DNA of 64,000 nucleotides. It comes from Saccharibacillus endophyticus. Lineage in GTDB: Bacteria; Bacillota; Bacilli; Paenibacillales; Paenibacillaceae. The notes beneath the pieces are model-generated. The model was not told the DNA's origin. It saw only the letters and a list, made by a program, of their open reading frames with translations, and ran no database searches. Shown here in pieces: positions 34,078 through 42,700 of the stretch (positions are counted from its first letter, which is position 1; each line of letters opens with the position of its first letter). A program made the position numbers and the translations under genes. Location: the NCBI RefSeq assembly GCF_013185185.1, contig NZ_JAAZWE010000002.1:558001-622000 (forward strand), given 5' to 3'.

Positions 34078-36507
34078 TTACTTTCTCAATTCCGCGGCGA
34101 AAGTTTGCTCCAACTGAGTCACAACGTTTTGCTGAGACGCCGCGACCTCTTCGTCCGTCAACGTACGTTCCGCATGACGGTACGTGAGAGCAAGCGCAAC
34201 GCTTTTCTTATCCGAAGCGACGCGATCGCCCGTGTAGACGTCGAATACGCTGACGTCTTCCAGCAGCTCGCCCGCGGATTGACGCACGACTTCGATCAGT
34301 TTGCCCGCTTCGAGCGTCAGGTCCACGACGACGGCGATATCGCGCTGCGCGGACGGATAACGCGGCAGATCGCGGTATTCGATCTCCGGCGTCGCGCTTG
34401 CATACAGTTCGTCCAGGCAAATCTCGGCCGCATACGTATCGTCGAGATCGTAATCTCGTTGAAGCTGCGGATGCAGTTGTCCCAACACGCCGATCCGTTT
34501 GCTTGGCGCGCTTGTCAGATAGAGCGACGCGGAACGTCCCGGATGGAAGCCGTCCGGCGCGTCGGCGCGGAATTCCGCTTGAAGTCCCAGCTCGTCCAAT
34601 ACGGCTTCGACCGCACCCTTCAAGTCGAAGAAGTCCACTTTGCGCGATGCCGCACCGACCGTACCGTCTGCGCGATTGCCTGTAAGCAGCAGCCCCAGCA
34701 TGGTCAGTTCAACGGGCTGCACCGTCACTTTTTGCTCGCTGGCGTGGAAGACTTTTCCGATCTCGAAGAAGGATAAGTTCGCGTTTTTGCGGTTGCGATT
34801 GTACTGCGCCGATTCCAAAAGCAGCGGCACGAGGCTCGTACGCAGCACGCTGCGATCTTCGCTCATCGGCATCGCCAGCGGAACCGCATGAGTACCTGCC
34901 GAGAAGGCGGTGAAACGTTGCGTGTTCTCCGGGCGGGTGAACGAATACGTAATCGCTTCGTGGAATCCGCCGTGCGTCAGCGTACGGCGCACCGAATAAC
35001 GAACCGCCTGCGATTTCGTGTACGCGCCCGGCGTCGTCGGCCCTTCGATCACGGTCGTCGGAATATTATCGTATCCGTGGATACGGGCTGCTTCTTCGAT
35101 CAGGTCCACATCGCGCGTAATATCGCCGCGGCGTGTCGGCACCTGGACTTCGATGATATCCTGCGCGCTGTCCGCGCATTTGAAGTTCAATCTCGCAAAG
35201 ATCGCTTTCACTTCCAGCATCGAAATGTCCGTGCCCAGGTAGGCATTCAGCTTCGAGAGGGACAGCGAAATTCTTTTCTCCTGAATTTGGCCGCTGCGCT
35301 GCTCGACGATGCCGTGCGCGACCGAGCCGCTAGCATGGCGCGCCAGCAGCAGCGCTGCGCGATCCAGTGCCGCAATCACCGCAGACGGATCGACTTCTTT
35401 TTCGAAACGCAGGCTGGCTTCCGAACGAAGACCCAGCTTTCTCGAGGTCTTGCGTACCGAAGAACCGGAGAATTTCGCCGATTCCAACGCGATGTTCACG
35501 GTCGATTCCGTCACTTCGGTCTCCAAGCCGCCCATGACGCCTGCCAAAGCCGCCGGACGGTCGTTGCCCGTGATCAGCAGCATCGACGGATCAAGTTTGC
35601 GTTCCTGGCCGTCGAGCGTCGTCAGTACTTCGCCTTCGCGAGCCGAACGCACGCCGATGTCTTTGCCCAGCTTGTCGGCATCGAACGCGTGCAGCGGCTG
35701 TCCGCATTCCAGCATCACGTAGTTCGTAATATCGACCACGTTGTTCGTCGGACGAACGCCAGCCGCCATCAGACGGTTTTGCATCCATTGCGGCGAAGGA
35801 CCGATCTTCACGCCGGAGATGTAACGGATCGCGTAGTGCGAGCACAGATCGCCGTTTTCGATCGTAACGGTAGCCTTTTCGGAAGCGGAACCGCCGGCTT
35901 CGATCAGATCGATCGCAGGCAGCTTCACGTCGCGGCCCAGAATCGCCGCCGTCTCGTAAGCCGCGCCGATCATGCTCAGGCAGTCAGAACGGTTGGGCGT
36001 CAGGTCGAATTCCAGCACGGAATCGTCCAGACCCAGCACTTGCGTGATCGGCAGGCCGAGTTCGGTATTTTCCGGCAGAACCAAAATCCCTTCCTGCTGG
36101 TCTTTCGGCAGCAGCTTGTCGTTCATGCCCAGCTCGCTGGCCGAACAGATCATGCCTTGCGAAGCGACGCCGCGCAGTTTGGCGTTTTTGATCTTGAAGT
36201 TGCCCGGAAGCACCGCGCCTACGACGGCAACGGGAACTTTTTGACCGGCGTCCACGTTTTTCGCGCCGCATACGATTTGCAGATCTTCGCCGGAGCCGAC
36301 GTCGACCGTGCACACGTTCAATTTGTCCGCGTCCGGGTGCTTTTCTTTATGCTTCACGTAACCGACGACGACGCCTGTTACACCTTGGTTGCGCTGTTCG
36401 ATCTCGTCGATTTCGATCCCGGACCGCGTGATTTTTTCTGCCAATTCTTCAGGCGTCACGCCGTCGATATTCACGTACTCGGATAACCATTGCGTCGATA
36501 CTTTCAC
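34078..36507 (-). CDS. pheT: Phenylalanyl-tRNA synthetase beta subunit
   Basis: An 809-residue subunit of the (alpha-beta)2 enzyme. It begins with MKVSTQWLSEYVNIDG and a tRNA-binding OB fold (VVGYVKHKEKHPDADKLNVC), then B3/B4 editing domain (near residues 200-390), B5 DNA-binding-like domain, the catalytic-like core, and a C-terminal ferredoxin-like anticodon-binding domain (YPSAQRDIAVVVD onward). Length is normal. It binds and proofreads tRNA-Phe while the alpha subunit does the chemistry. It starts 66 nt after pheS and shares its T-box control. Confidence 0.97.
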   Translation of the reverse strand: MKVSTQWLSEYVNIDGVTPEELAEKITRSGIEIDEIEQRNQGVTGVVVGYVKHKEKHPDADKLNVCTVDVGSGEDLQIVCGAKNVDAGQKVPVAVVGAVLPGNFKIKNAKLRGVASQGMICSASELGMNDKLLPKDQQEGILVLPENTELGLPITQVLGLDDSVLEFDLTPNRSDCLSMIGAAYETAAILGRDVKLPAIDLIEAGGSASEKATVTIENGDLCSHYAIRYISGVKIGPSPQWMQNRLMAAGVRPTNNVVDITNYVMLECGQPLHAFDADKLGKDIGVRSAREGEVLTTLDGQERKLDPSMLLITGNDRPAALAGVMGGLETEVTESTVNIALESAKFSGSSVRKTSRKLGLRSEASLRFEKEVDPSAVIAALDRAALLLARHASGSVAHGIVEQRSGQIQEKRISLSLSKLNAYLGTDISMLEVKAIFARLNFKCADSAQDIIEVQVPTRRGDITRDVDLIEEAARIHGYDNIPTTVIEGPTTPGAYTKSQAVRYSVRRTLTHGGFHEAITYSFTRPENTQRFTAFSAGTHAVPLAMPMSEDRSVLRTSLVPLLLESAQYNRNRKNANLSFFEIGKVFHASEQKVTVQPVELTMLGLLLTGNRADGTVGAASRKVDFFDLKGAVEAVLDELGLQAEFRADAPDGFHPGRSASLYLTSAPSKRIGVLGQLHPQLQRDYDLDDTYAAEICLDELYASATPEIEYRDLPRYPSAQRDIAVVVDLTLEAGKLIEVVRQSAGELLEDVSVFDVYTGDRVASDKKSVALALTYRHAERTLTDEEVAASQQNVVTQLEQTFAAELRK

Positions 36508-36573
36508 TGCCCGCTCACTTCCTTATCTGGTTTTGATCTTGATCTGATCTTCTTTTTTCCTGCAAAACGAACT

Positions 36574-37590
36574 CTATTGACGCGCGAACTGCTCCAGGAA
36601 GCGTTCGTCGTTGTTATAGAAATGACGGATGTCGTCAACGCCGTATTTGAGCATCGCGATGCGTTCCACGCCGATACCGAACGCGAATCCGCTGTATTTC
36701 TCCGGATCGTAGCCGCTCATCTCCAGCACGCGAGGGTGCACCATGCCGCAGCCGAGCACTTCCAGCCATCCGGCTTCCGTCGCGCCTTTTTTCTTGTAGG
36801 TCACATCGACTTCTGCACTCGGTTCCGTAAACGGGAAGAAGCTCGGACGCATGCGGATTTGGGTGTCGCTGCCGAACAGCTCCTGCATGAAATGAAGCAG
36901 CGTGCCTTTCAGGTCGCTCATGCGGATATTTTTGCCGATGACGAGTCCTTCGATCTGGTTGAACTGGAAAGAGTGCGTCGCGTCGTCGTCGTCGCGGCGG
37001 TACACTTTGCCCGGGCAGATGACTTTGACCGGCACTTCGCCGCTCATCGCTTCCATCGTGCGAACTTGAACCGGGGACGTCTGGGTACGCATCAGCAGAT
37101 CTTCCGTAATATAGAAGGAATCCTGCATATCGCGCGCCGGGTGATCCTTCGGCAGGTTCAGCGCTTCGAAGTTATGGTAGTCGGTCTCGACTTCCGGGCC
37201 TTCCGCGATCCGGTAACCCATGCCGATGAAGATCTGTTCGATCTCCTCGATCACGCGCGTGAGCGGATGCACGGCGCCGCGCGGCATTTTGCGTCCCGGC
37301 AGCGTCACGTCGATGGTCTCGGAAGCGAGGCGGCGTTCCGTTTCTTCGCGCTCGAAACGCTCGTTATGCGCACCGATTGCCGAATCGATCGCGTCGCGCA
37401 CGTCGTTGGCGAGCTGTCCGATCACCGGACGCTCTTCCGCCGACAATCCGCCCATACCGCGCAGAATCTCGGTCAGCTTGCCTTTTTTGCCCTGGTATTT
37501 CACGCGCAGCTCGTCGAGCTGTTTCGCGTCCGCCACGCTTTTCAAATGCTCAAGCGCCTCGGCCTTCAGTTGTTCCAAACGTTCTCTCAT
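36574..37590 (-). CDS. pheS: Phenylalanyl-tRNA synthetase alpha subunit
   Basis: A 338-residue catalytic subunit. An N-terminal coiled coil (about residues 1-85) binds tRNA; class II motifs follow, including [27 protein letters not shown] and the C-terminal [16 protein letters not shown] motif 3. A longer frame starts at 37704 inside the leader; AAAGGAG with a 10-nt spacer supports the ATG at 37590. It joins phenylalanine to tRNA-Phe with PheT. Control is by the T-box directly upstream. Confidence 0.97.
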   Translation of the reverse strand: MRERLEQLKAEALEHLKSVADAKQLDELRVKYQGKKGKLTEILRGMGGLSAEERPVIGQLANDVRDAIDSAIGAHNERFEREETERRLASETIDVTLPGRKMPRGAVHPLTRVIEEIEQIFIGMGYRIAEGPEVETDYHNFEALNLPKDHPARDMQDSFYITEDLLMRTQTSPVQVRTMEAMSGEVPVKVICPGKVYRRDDDDATHSFQFNQIEGLVIGKNIRMSDLKGTLLHFMQELFGSDTQIRMRPSFFPFTEPSAEVDVTYKKKGATEAGWLEVLGCGMVHPRVLEMSGYDPEKYSGFAFGIGVERIAMLKYGVDDIRHFYNNDERFLEQFARQ

Positions 37591-37654
37591 CGTCCGCAGA
37601 CTCCTTTCCCGCTCGGGGAGTAATAATGGTTGCTTTTTTATGAAAAAGACCCGA

Positions 37655-37955
37655 AAAACAAAAAGATCTTCCCGCCCCAAGGGACGAAAAGATCGCGTTA
37701 CCACCCTAATTCAGAAGCTTTCCCGCCGATGATCGGCATACGGGAAACCTGCGGCCGCAGCGGCCGGACTTCTCTCAGAGACGAAAATAACGGATCGTCA
37801 ACCCGGCTTTCCTACTGAAAAACGCATGGCGTCCCGTTCAGAAAGCGGCTCCGGAGCGAACTTCGGCAGCGTCGTTGTCGTAAAAATGCTCTCAATCCAC
37901 GGCATTTTTTCCCTGTACGGCGGCGTTGCTTACTCTTCTCCATCATCGCGGCGTT
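37655..37955 (-). promoter_or_regulatory. T-box riboswitch leader of pheST (Phe specifier)
   Basis: On the minus strand the leader has GGATTGAGAGC in stem I, a probable specifier TTC (37860-37858) placed like that of the thrS leader, the T-box GGGTGGTAACGC (37706-37694) and a terminator (GATCTTTTCGTCCC with GGCGGGAAGATC then TTTTT, 37661-37694). Uncharged tRNA-Phe should allow readthrough to pheS. Confidence 0.9.
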
Positions 37956-37978
37956 AGATTTTAAATAGTTCTTGAAAT

Positions 37979-38008
37979 ATTGTACTAAAATTTTAAGCAT
38001 AACGTCAA
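37979..38008 (-). promoter_or_regulatory. SigA promoter of pheST at the island edge
   Basis: TTGACG (38008-38003) and TACAAT (37984-37979) with an 18-bp spacer, minus strand. The -35 box overlaps the stop codon of the peptidase gene of the AT-rich island, so the island ends exactly where pheST regulation begins. Confidence 0.7.
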
Positions 38009-38694
38009 TTACTATGCAAAAAAGGTACGATGTTGTGTTTTGCATGCAAAAATTCTACTGATTTAATTTGATTGCTCAAGTCTGTCTTGTCAGGAAATAT
38101 TTCTGTTCTTAAAACCGAATCAACCTTAGATTTAAAAATGTGATTGTCTAATTCATTGCTAAATTCATAACCGAAAAAATAAGCAATCTTATTCAGTTTG
38201 GAAACATCGGATTCGAACAAGTGAGATTTCGCTTGACTATGTATTACAACAATCGAATAATTTAAAGCTTTCATTTTATCAATCGTTTCATTCGGACGAT
38301 CTGTATAATACACGTTTTCTTTTTTTATTTGATTCGAAGAAGAATTAATTACGTAGATTATGTTTGCTGAGCTTTTCTCTATCTTTTTATCAAAGGATTC
38401 AACTTTTCCAATAACTTTTCTTTTATCCATAATAGGATCAAAAAACGGATTGTTATCTCCTGCTGTTATAATAAGATCGTCATATATATAATTCACTCTA
38501 TGAAGCACTAAGTTGTTTAAAACTTTATCTTCGAATAAAACGATATCCCCTACCTCGATTTGTTCATCGTTTTTTATTGAATGTATTAAAACTTTTTCTC
38601 CTTCCATAATAATTGGTACCATACAATTTCCTTCAACTTCTATCATGACATCTTTTCCAGCAAACAGAGCTTGTTTAACAAATTTTTTTATCAT
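38005..38694 (-). CDS. S24/S26-family peptidase with Cys in place of the catalytic Ser
   Basis: A 229-residue protein. The first 85 residues match the S24/S26 (LexA/signal peptidase) fold: EGNCMVPIIMEGEKVLI corresponds to the usual G-x-S-M-x-P motif, but the nucleophile position (24) is Cys (TGT). His65 in VLHRVNY and GDNNPFFDP (79-87) resemble the His-type signal peptidases with a downstream Asp. Residues 100-229 are not recognised. No N-terminal membrane anchor is clear. It overlaps the PqqD-like gene by 4 nt and is the last gene of the RiPP operon. A role in leader removal from the modified peptide is inferred; a non-catalytic role is possible. Confidence 0.72.
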   Translation of the reverse strand: MIKKFVKQALFAGKDVMIEVEGNCMVPIIMEGEKVLIHSIKNDEQIEVGDIVLFEDKVLNNLVLHRVNYIYDDLIITAGDNNPFFDPIMDKRKVIGKVESFDKKIEKSSANIIYVINSSSNQIKKENVYYTDRPNETIDKMKALNYSIVVIHSQAKSHLFESDVSKLNKIAYFFGYEFSNELDNHIFKSKVDSVLRTEIFPDKTDLSNQIKSVEFLHAKHNIVPFLHSN

Positions 38695-38972
38695 AGGTTC
38701 TTCACTTGAATTATTTGATGCTGAATTAAAACTTCTACAAATTCAGATATGTCTTTTTGAAATTGTTCTTCTTCAATCGATATTTTAAAATTATGACGTA
38801 CGACTTCAAAAATCTGTTCCAAGGATTGAGTGTCCTCTTCTTTAAATCCTTTAAAAATCAAACAAGAAACTTCATCTTTCAAAATTAATGTTTCGCCAGC
38901 AGGCGATAGAATAAAAATACCTTCAGTGTTAGCATTTGAAAAAATAGAATTATTCAAAGAATACATGTTCAT
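38691..38972 (-). CDS. PqqD-like RiPP recognition element protein
   Basis: A 93-residue protein with the PqqD winged-helix pattern: a short beta-rich start (EGIFILSPAGETLILKDEV), then helices (CLIFKGF, SLEQIFEVVRHNF) and the closing FVEVLIQHQIIQVK. PqqD-type domains bind the leader of precursor peptides and present them to a radical SAM partner. AAAGGCGG precedes the ATG at 38972 by 7 nt; an in-frame TTG at 38990 is less likely. It sits between the radical SAM gene and the peptidase gene, overlapping the latter by 4 nt, as expected for a dedicated RiPP cassette. Confidence 0.82.
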   Translation of the reverse strand: MNMYSLNNSIFSNANTEGIFILSPAGETLILKDEVSCLIFKGFKEEDTQSLEQIFEVVRHNFKISIEEEQFQKDISEFVEVLIQHQIIQVKNL

Positions 38973-38986
38973 ACATAAACCGCCTT

Positions 38987-40288
38987 TCAAATTTTAAAAT
39001 AATTCCACATTTGTTTTTTGAAATTCTTACGTATGTGAAAACATTCATGTGGGTCTGTTTGATCCAAATCTTTGTTGTTAGATGCTTGAATAGCTCTGCA
39101 TCCCCCTCCGCACAGTTCTTTAAAAGTACAGTTTTTACATCCGGCAATATTATGAACTGTTCGTTTTTTTGCTTTCATAAATAAATCCGATTCGTAAAAA
39201 ACAGTTTTTAAATTATCCTTCTTGATATTGCCTGCCAGCATTTTATCTTCGTGTAACAACTTGCATAAATATATGTTTCCTGCACTATCTATGGAAAACT
39301 CTCCTACGCCATGCCCACAATGTTTTTTGTGCTCAAATTGTTTGATGGGTGATTTATTGGCTGCTTGTTTATTAAAATCAAATAATTCTTCATCTAATTT
39401 AATTCTTTCATAACGATTTAAAGATTGACTAAAAGTAAAGTCTTTCCCTCTCCCTAACGAAGAAGTCGAAATGACTTTAACTTGAAGATTATTTAAACTA
39501 GCGAATCGAAAAACTTTTTCGGAAGCGTCTAAATTATTTTTTGTAATAGTTTGATTAATTTTCAAATTCGCCTTTTCTTCTAGTAATAAATCAATTGCTT
39601 TTTTCGCTTTTTCCCAAGTTCCTTTGCCTCTGTTTAAGTCATGCTCTGTAGCATCCATTGAATCTAAGCTAATTGTAATAAGATCTGCCAAAGAAGCTAG
39701 TTTGTTAGCAATACTTTTATTTTGAATTAAAGAACCATTTGTTATGACGTTCGCTCTCATCTTCAAACTTTTTACAAACTCTATCAATTTGAAAATGTCT
39801 TTTCGTAAAAATGCTTCTCCTCCTGTGAAAACAACCGTTTTGACTCCAAGTTCCTGAACACTCCTAAACATGTCCATTGCTTCTTCAGTATTCAGATCTC
39901 CGCATGTAGAACGTTCAGGACTGCTTTCAGCGTAACAATATATACAATTCAAGTTGCATTTGTAAGTGGTTATAAAATACATAGTATTTGGTTTTTCAAA
40001 TTCTAAATTCTCTTGCCTATATTCTTCATACTCTTTATATTCTTTAGATGATTCTTCTATATATCCGATTTTGTAAAGCAAAAGCAAGTTCAAAATATGA
40101 ACGACTTTGCTTTTCTCATATCCTTCAAAAATCAAATCTTGTTCGGAGCAATTTTGAAAAATAATTTTAAATACAATCTCATATTCAGCCTCGTCAAAAA
40201 CTACCCAACTATTTAATTGAAAGTTATGGACGATAAAGTCCTTCTTTTCTTTATAAACAGCTAATTTAGGAAATGAAATTTTTTGCAT
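38987..40288 (-). CDS. Radical SAM/SPASM peptide maturase
   Basis: A 433-residue enzyme. Residues 1-95 form a small N-terminal region that may itself be RRE-like. The radical SAM domain starts with CNLNCIYC (Cys 111, 115, 118) and contains VFTGGEAFLRKD. The C-terminus is a complete SPASM domain: C-x-G-x4-C (ending SAGNIYLC), then CKNCTFKELCGGGC (C-x2-C-x5-C-x3-C) and a last Cys in HECFH, so two auxiliary [4Fe-4S] clusters are expected. Such enzymes make thioether or C-C crosslinks in Cys-rich peptides. AAAGGAG precedes the ATG at 40288; the precursor gene lies just upstream. Confidence 0.9.
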   Translation of the reverse strand: MQKISFPKLAVYKEKKDFIVHNFQLNSWVVFDEAEYEIVFKIIFQNCSEQDLIFEGYEKSKVVHILNLLLLYKIGYIEESSKEYKEYEEYRQENLEFEKPNTMYFITTYKCNLNCIYCYAESSPERSTCGDLNTEEAMDMFRSVQELGVKTVVFTGGEAFLRKDIFKLIEFVKSLKMRANVITNGSLIQNKSIANKLASLADLITISLDSMDATEHDLNRGKGTWEKAKKAIDLLLEEKANLKINQTITKNNLDASEKVFRFASLNNLQVKVISTSSLGRGKDFTFSQSLNRYERIKLDEELFDFNKQAANKSPIKQFEHKKHCGHGVGEFSIDSAGNIYLCKLLHEDKMLAGNIKKDNLKTVFYESDLFMKAKKRTVHNIAGCKNCTFKELCGGGCRAIQASNNKDLDQTDPHECFHIRKNFKKQMWNYFKI

Positions 40289-40332
40289 TCCGACTGCTCC
40301 TTTGCTTAAAGAGTAGAAACTAAAATACAATT

Positions 40333-40383
40333 AAAAATCCGCTCACTCTTCTATATAGAAGTCTAAGAATAAGCGGATCTTTT
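40333..40383 (-). terminator. Hairpin between precursor and radical SAM gene
   Basis: On the minus strand AAAAGATCCGCT pairs with AGCGGATTTTT, and inner TCTTAGACTTC with GAAGAGT-type pairing. It lies 19 nt after the precursor stop. As a partial terminator it would let the precursor be made in excess over its enzymes, a common RiPP arrangement. Confidence 0.8.
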
Positions 40384-40401
40384 AAATGAATTTTTAAAAT
40401 T

Positions 40402-40503
40402 CTAACCGGATCCTGCTCCTGTCACAAAACCGCATGCGCATGCACATGCTGCTTGACCTTTAATTGACATTATAAGTACTTCTGGCTTGCTATACTCTTT
40501 CAC
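40402..40503 (-). CDS. RiPP precursor peptide, 33 residues
   Basis: A 33-residue peptide too short for routine gene calling. It starts at a GTG (40503) 8 nt after AAAGGAGG; the overlapping ATG one base upstream is out of frame and hits TGA at once. The leader (residues 1 to about 17) is charged and includes KEYSKPEVLIM; the core is AACACACGFVTGAGSG with Cys at 20, 22 and 24 followed by a Gly-rich tail. The C-x-C-x-C spacing, acceptor-like Thr/Ser/Phe/Val residues and the adjacent PqqD-like and SPASM genes support a thioether-type (sactipeptide or ranthipeptide) product. The exact class and the cleavage site cannot be read from the sequence. Confidence 0.85.
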   Translation of the reverse strand: MKEYSKPEVLIMSIKGQAACACACGFVTGAGSG

Positions 40504-40576
40504 ATAAATCACCTCCTTTTCTTAAAAATACCTTGTATTTTTTTATGTATAAATGAAAAAAATCACATTTGGAATT

Positions 40577-40616
40577 AAAAAATAGAGTTAAAGCCGAATC
40601 TTAGCTTTAACTCTAT
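40577..40616 (-). terminator. Terminator between the HTH gene and the precursor gene
   Basis: ATAGAGTTAAAGC pairs perfectly with GCTTTAACTCTAT, followed on the minus strand by TTTTTTAA. It splits the cluster into a transport/regulator unit and a precursor/maturation unit; a separate AT-rich promoter for the precursor is therefore expected at about 40520-40575, but no strong -35/-10 pair stands out. Confidence 0.85.
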
Positions 40617-40660
40617 CTTTCAAAAAAATATAAAGGTTTATAATATTCAACTTTAAAAAA

Positions 40661-41086
40661 TCAATACAATTTTTGTTCGATCCATGTTCCAAAATTTAAA
40701 ACATATTTTGCTGATCCTGATAAAATGATTCTAATTAACTCAGGCGAAACAATTTCATAGTAAAAATTTCGGTTTTCGCCAGAATAAACTTCATTATATT
40801 GTTCAAGTAACAAATTTCGGTAATCGGAGCCCTCCTTTTCACTCTTTATTGGAAGATTGAAAGCCATGATTACTTCCTGATAGTTATTATCTATTACCTT
40901 ATTTTCCGAGAAAGAAATAAGAGGACTATTCGCGCCTACCAATTTACGAATGTTTTCTACTGTGAACCTCCATTGACCTCCAATCTTTGTGCCGGAAAGT
41001 TCGCCTGATTTTAAATAATTTCTAATGGTCCTGGTCGTAACGCCTAATTCTTGAGCGACTTCTTCGATCGTCCAATAAGTTTTCAT
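40661..41086 (-). CDS. HTH (excisionase/MerR-like) protein with unknown C-terminal domain
   Basis: A 141-residue protein. Residues 1-55 are an excisionase-type winged HTH: YWTIEEVAQELGVTTRTIRNYLKSGEL then GGQWRFTVENIRKLV. Residues 60-141 (NNYQEVIMAFNLPIKS, FYYEIVSPELIRIILSGS) are not recognised. It overlaps the ABC transporter gene by 4 nt and precedes the precursor gene. It is probably the cluster regulator, with the C-terminal part sensing a ligand, but a function in maturation or immunity is not excluded. Confidence 0.75.
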   Translation of the reverse strand: MKTYWTIEEVAQELGVTTRTIRNYLKSGELSGTKIGGQWRFTVENIRKLVGANSPLISFSENKVIDNNYQEVIMAFNLPIKSEKEGSDYRNLLLEQYNEVYSGENRNFYYEIVSPELIRIILSGSAKYVLNFGTWIEQKLY

Positions 41087-42663
41087 TCTCTCACCGTTTC
41101 TATCAAAATTGTATGTGTAGCATAGGATTTAAACATTTTATCATGAGAAGTATAAATCATTATTTTTCCATTGGACAACTTTGTAAGAGACTGAAAAAGA
41201 AATTTAGCCGAGACTTCATCAATACTGCTTGTACTTTCATCGAATATGTACACATCAACGTCCTTAATTAGCATTCTAGCAATTGCGATTCGTTGCTTTT
41301 CCCCTCCCGATAAATTCGCTCCATTTTCCGTCAATAAGGTACTCCATTTTTTAGTTTGAAAAATGGGTTCTAATATTTTCGATTCTTCTATAATGTCCTT
41401 TTCTTTTCGAGTCAACAGTCTTCCAAATCCAATATTTTCTTCAATTGTTCTTGATAAAATCGTAGTATTTTGAGAAATATAGCCGATTTTGGACCTTAAA
41501 GAAGCATTATTTATTAAATGAATTGGAATTTCATTAATTTCAATTCCCGAACTCTCTCTAAATTTAATTAAAAGTTTTAAAAGAGATGATTTACCTGACC
41601 CTGAATCTCCTTGTACATAAACAATTTGATTTTTTAATAAAACTTCATTTATCAAAAATTTAAATCGAGAATCTTCGATTCGAAACTCTGGATCTTTTAA
41701 AGTTATTTTCTCGATTTTTTCAATTTTTATCAACCCATCATTTTCAGCATGATCTTCTAAATCATTTTTAATAAAGTCATTACTCGTCTCCAAGGATTTT
41801 AAATTGATGTTTACTTCCGTTAACTTTTTCAATGAACTGAAAAATAAAGGAAAAATAACTCCGATCATAATGATGCTGCTTATAGGAAGCCATTTCTGAA
41901 TAATGCAATAAGTAACCGAAATATACAAAATATTTTGAATAATTTGATTAACGAAATCAATTATAGAACTTGATCCCTGAGCAAATTTATTCGTTTTAGA
42001 CAAAACTTTATACAACTTTTCTATTTTAGGTATAATGGCTTTTTCTAAGTCCTGATATGCAGGAATTTGCTTAATATAGTCAACATTCGATAATGTAGCT
42101 ACCAAATCCTTGTTAGATACAGCGCCCATAAATTGTAATTCTTCCATTTTTGATTTCAAGCTATTATTAATAAATCGAAACCCGAAAAAGTTTATCGGAA
42201 TTAAAAAGAGCAGTATCGTAGCTATCGACCAATGTATAGAAAAAGAAAGAATTAAAGAGAACAATATAAGAAATATCGCTTGAATTACACTTTCAAAACT
42301 GGTTATTAAAAAAATATAGAGTGTATCGACAGCAGTGAAAATTCTATTTATCAAGTATGTAGGCTCAAATTTATTGTATTGGTCATATTTCAACTTATAC
42401 ATTTTTTTAATAAGCGATGATAGATGTTGCGTATTAAATTTAGCTGCATAATTTTGTCGGTAAATAAGAAGAAGAAATTGTATTAGAAAAGAGAAAATCA
42501 TAGCAATTACTGCAAAAACAAATAATCTAACGTCGATTTTGTCAGTTTGCTTCGAAAAAAACTGAATAAGAACTGGAACAATCGTAGCTGTGATCGAAGC
42601 CATAATCACCAATAATAAAGTTATGCCTATAAACTTCTTATTGCTAGTGATTAGATCTCGCAT
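41083..42663 (-). CDS. ABC transporter (fused permease-ATPase) of the RiPP cluster
   Basis: A 526-residue half-transporter: six membrane helices in residues 10-280, then the nucleotide-binding domain with Walker A GDSGSGKSS, signature LSGGEKQRIAIARM and Walker B VYIFDES. It lacks an N-terminal C39 peptidase domain, so leader removal must be done by another protein such as the S24/S26-type peptidase. It should export the mature peptide or give self-immunity as a homodimer. First gene of the minus-strand cluster; a GGGGGG-containing site (AAGGGGGGATAAAA) precedes the ATG. Base composition is strongly AT-rich, unlike its neighbours outside the island. Confidence 0.88.
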   Translation of the reverse strand: MRDLITSNKKFIGITLLLVIMASITATIVPVLIQFFSKQTDKIDVRLFVFAVIAMIFSFLIQFLLLIYRQNYAAKFNTQHLSSLIKKMYKLKYDQYNKFEPTYLINRIFTAVDTLYIFLITSFESVIQAIFLILFSLILSFSIHWSIATILLFLIPINFFGFRFINNSLKSKMEELQFMGAVSNKDLVATLSNVDYIKQIPAYQDLEKAIIPKIEKLYKVLSKTNKFAQGSSSIIDFVNQIIQNILYISVTYCIIQKWLPISSIIMIGVIFPLFFSSLKKLTEVNINLKSLETSNDFIKNDLEDHAENDGLIKIEKIEKITLKDPEFRIEDSRFKFLINEVLLKNQIVYVQGDSGSGKSSLLKLLIKFRESSGIEINEIPIHLINNASLRSKIGYISQNTTILSRTIEENIGFGRLLTRKEKDIIEESKILEPIFQTKKWSTLLTENGANLSGGEKQRIAIARMLIKDVDVYIFDESTSSIDEVSAKFLFQSLTKLSNGKIMIYTSHDKMFKSYATHTILIETVRE

Positions 42664-42700
42664 TTTTATCCCCCCTTAGATAAAAATAATCTAACACTAA

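Noticed and set aside
34888..36486. A 532-codon plus-strand frame opposite pheT
   Set aside because: Antisense of an intact synthetase gene; composition is an artefact of the complementary codons.
38005..38694. Standard type I signal peptidase
   Set aside because: It lacks the Ser/Lys pair and a clear N-terminal membrane anchor, and is cotranscribed with RiPP genes.
40402..40503. Lasso peptide reading of the small precursor cluster
   Set aside because: No asparagine-synthetase-like cyclase or B1/B2 protein is present. A radical SAM/SPASM enzyme with a PqqD-like partner fits better, and the core lacks a suitable Asp/Glu at position 7-9.
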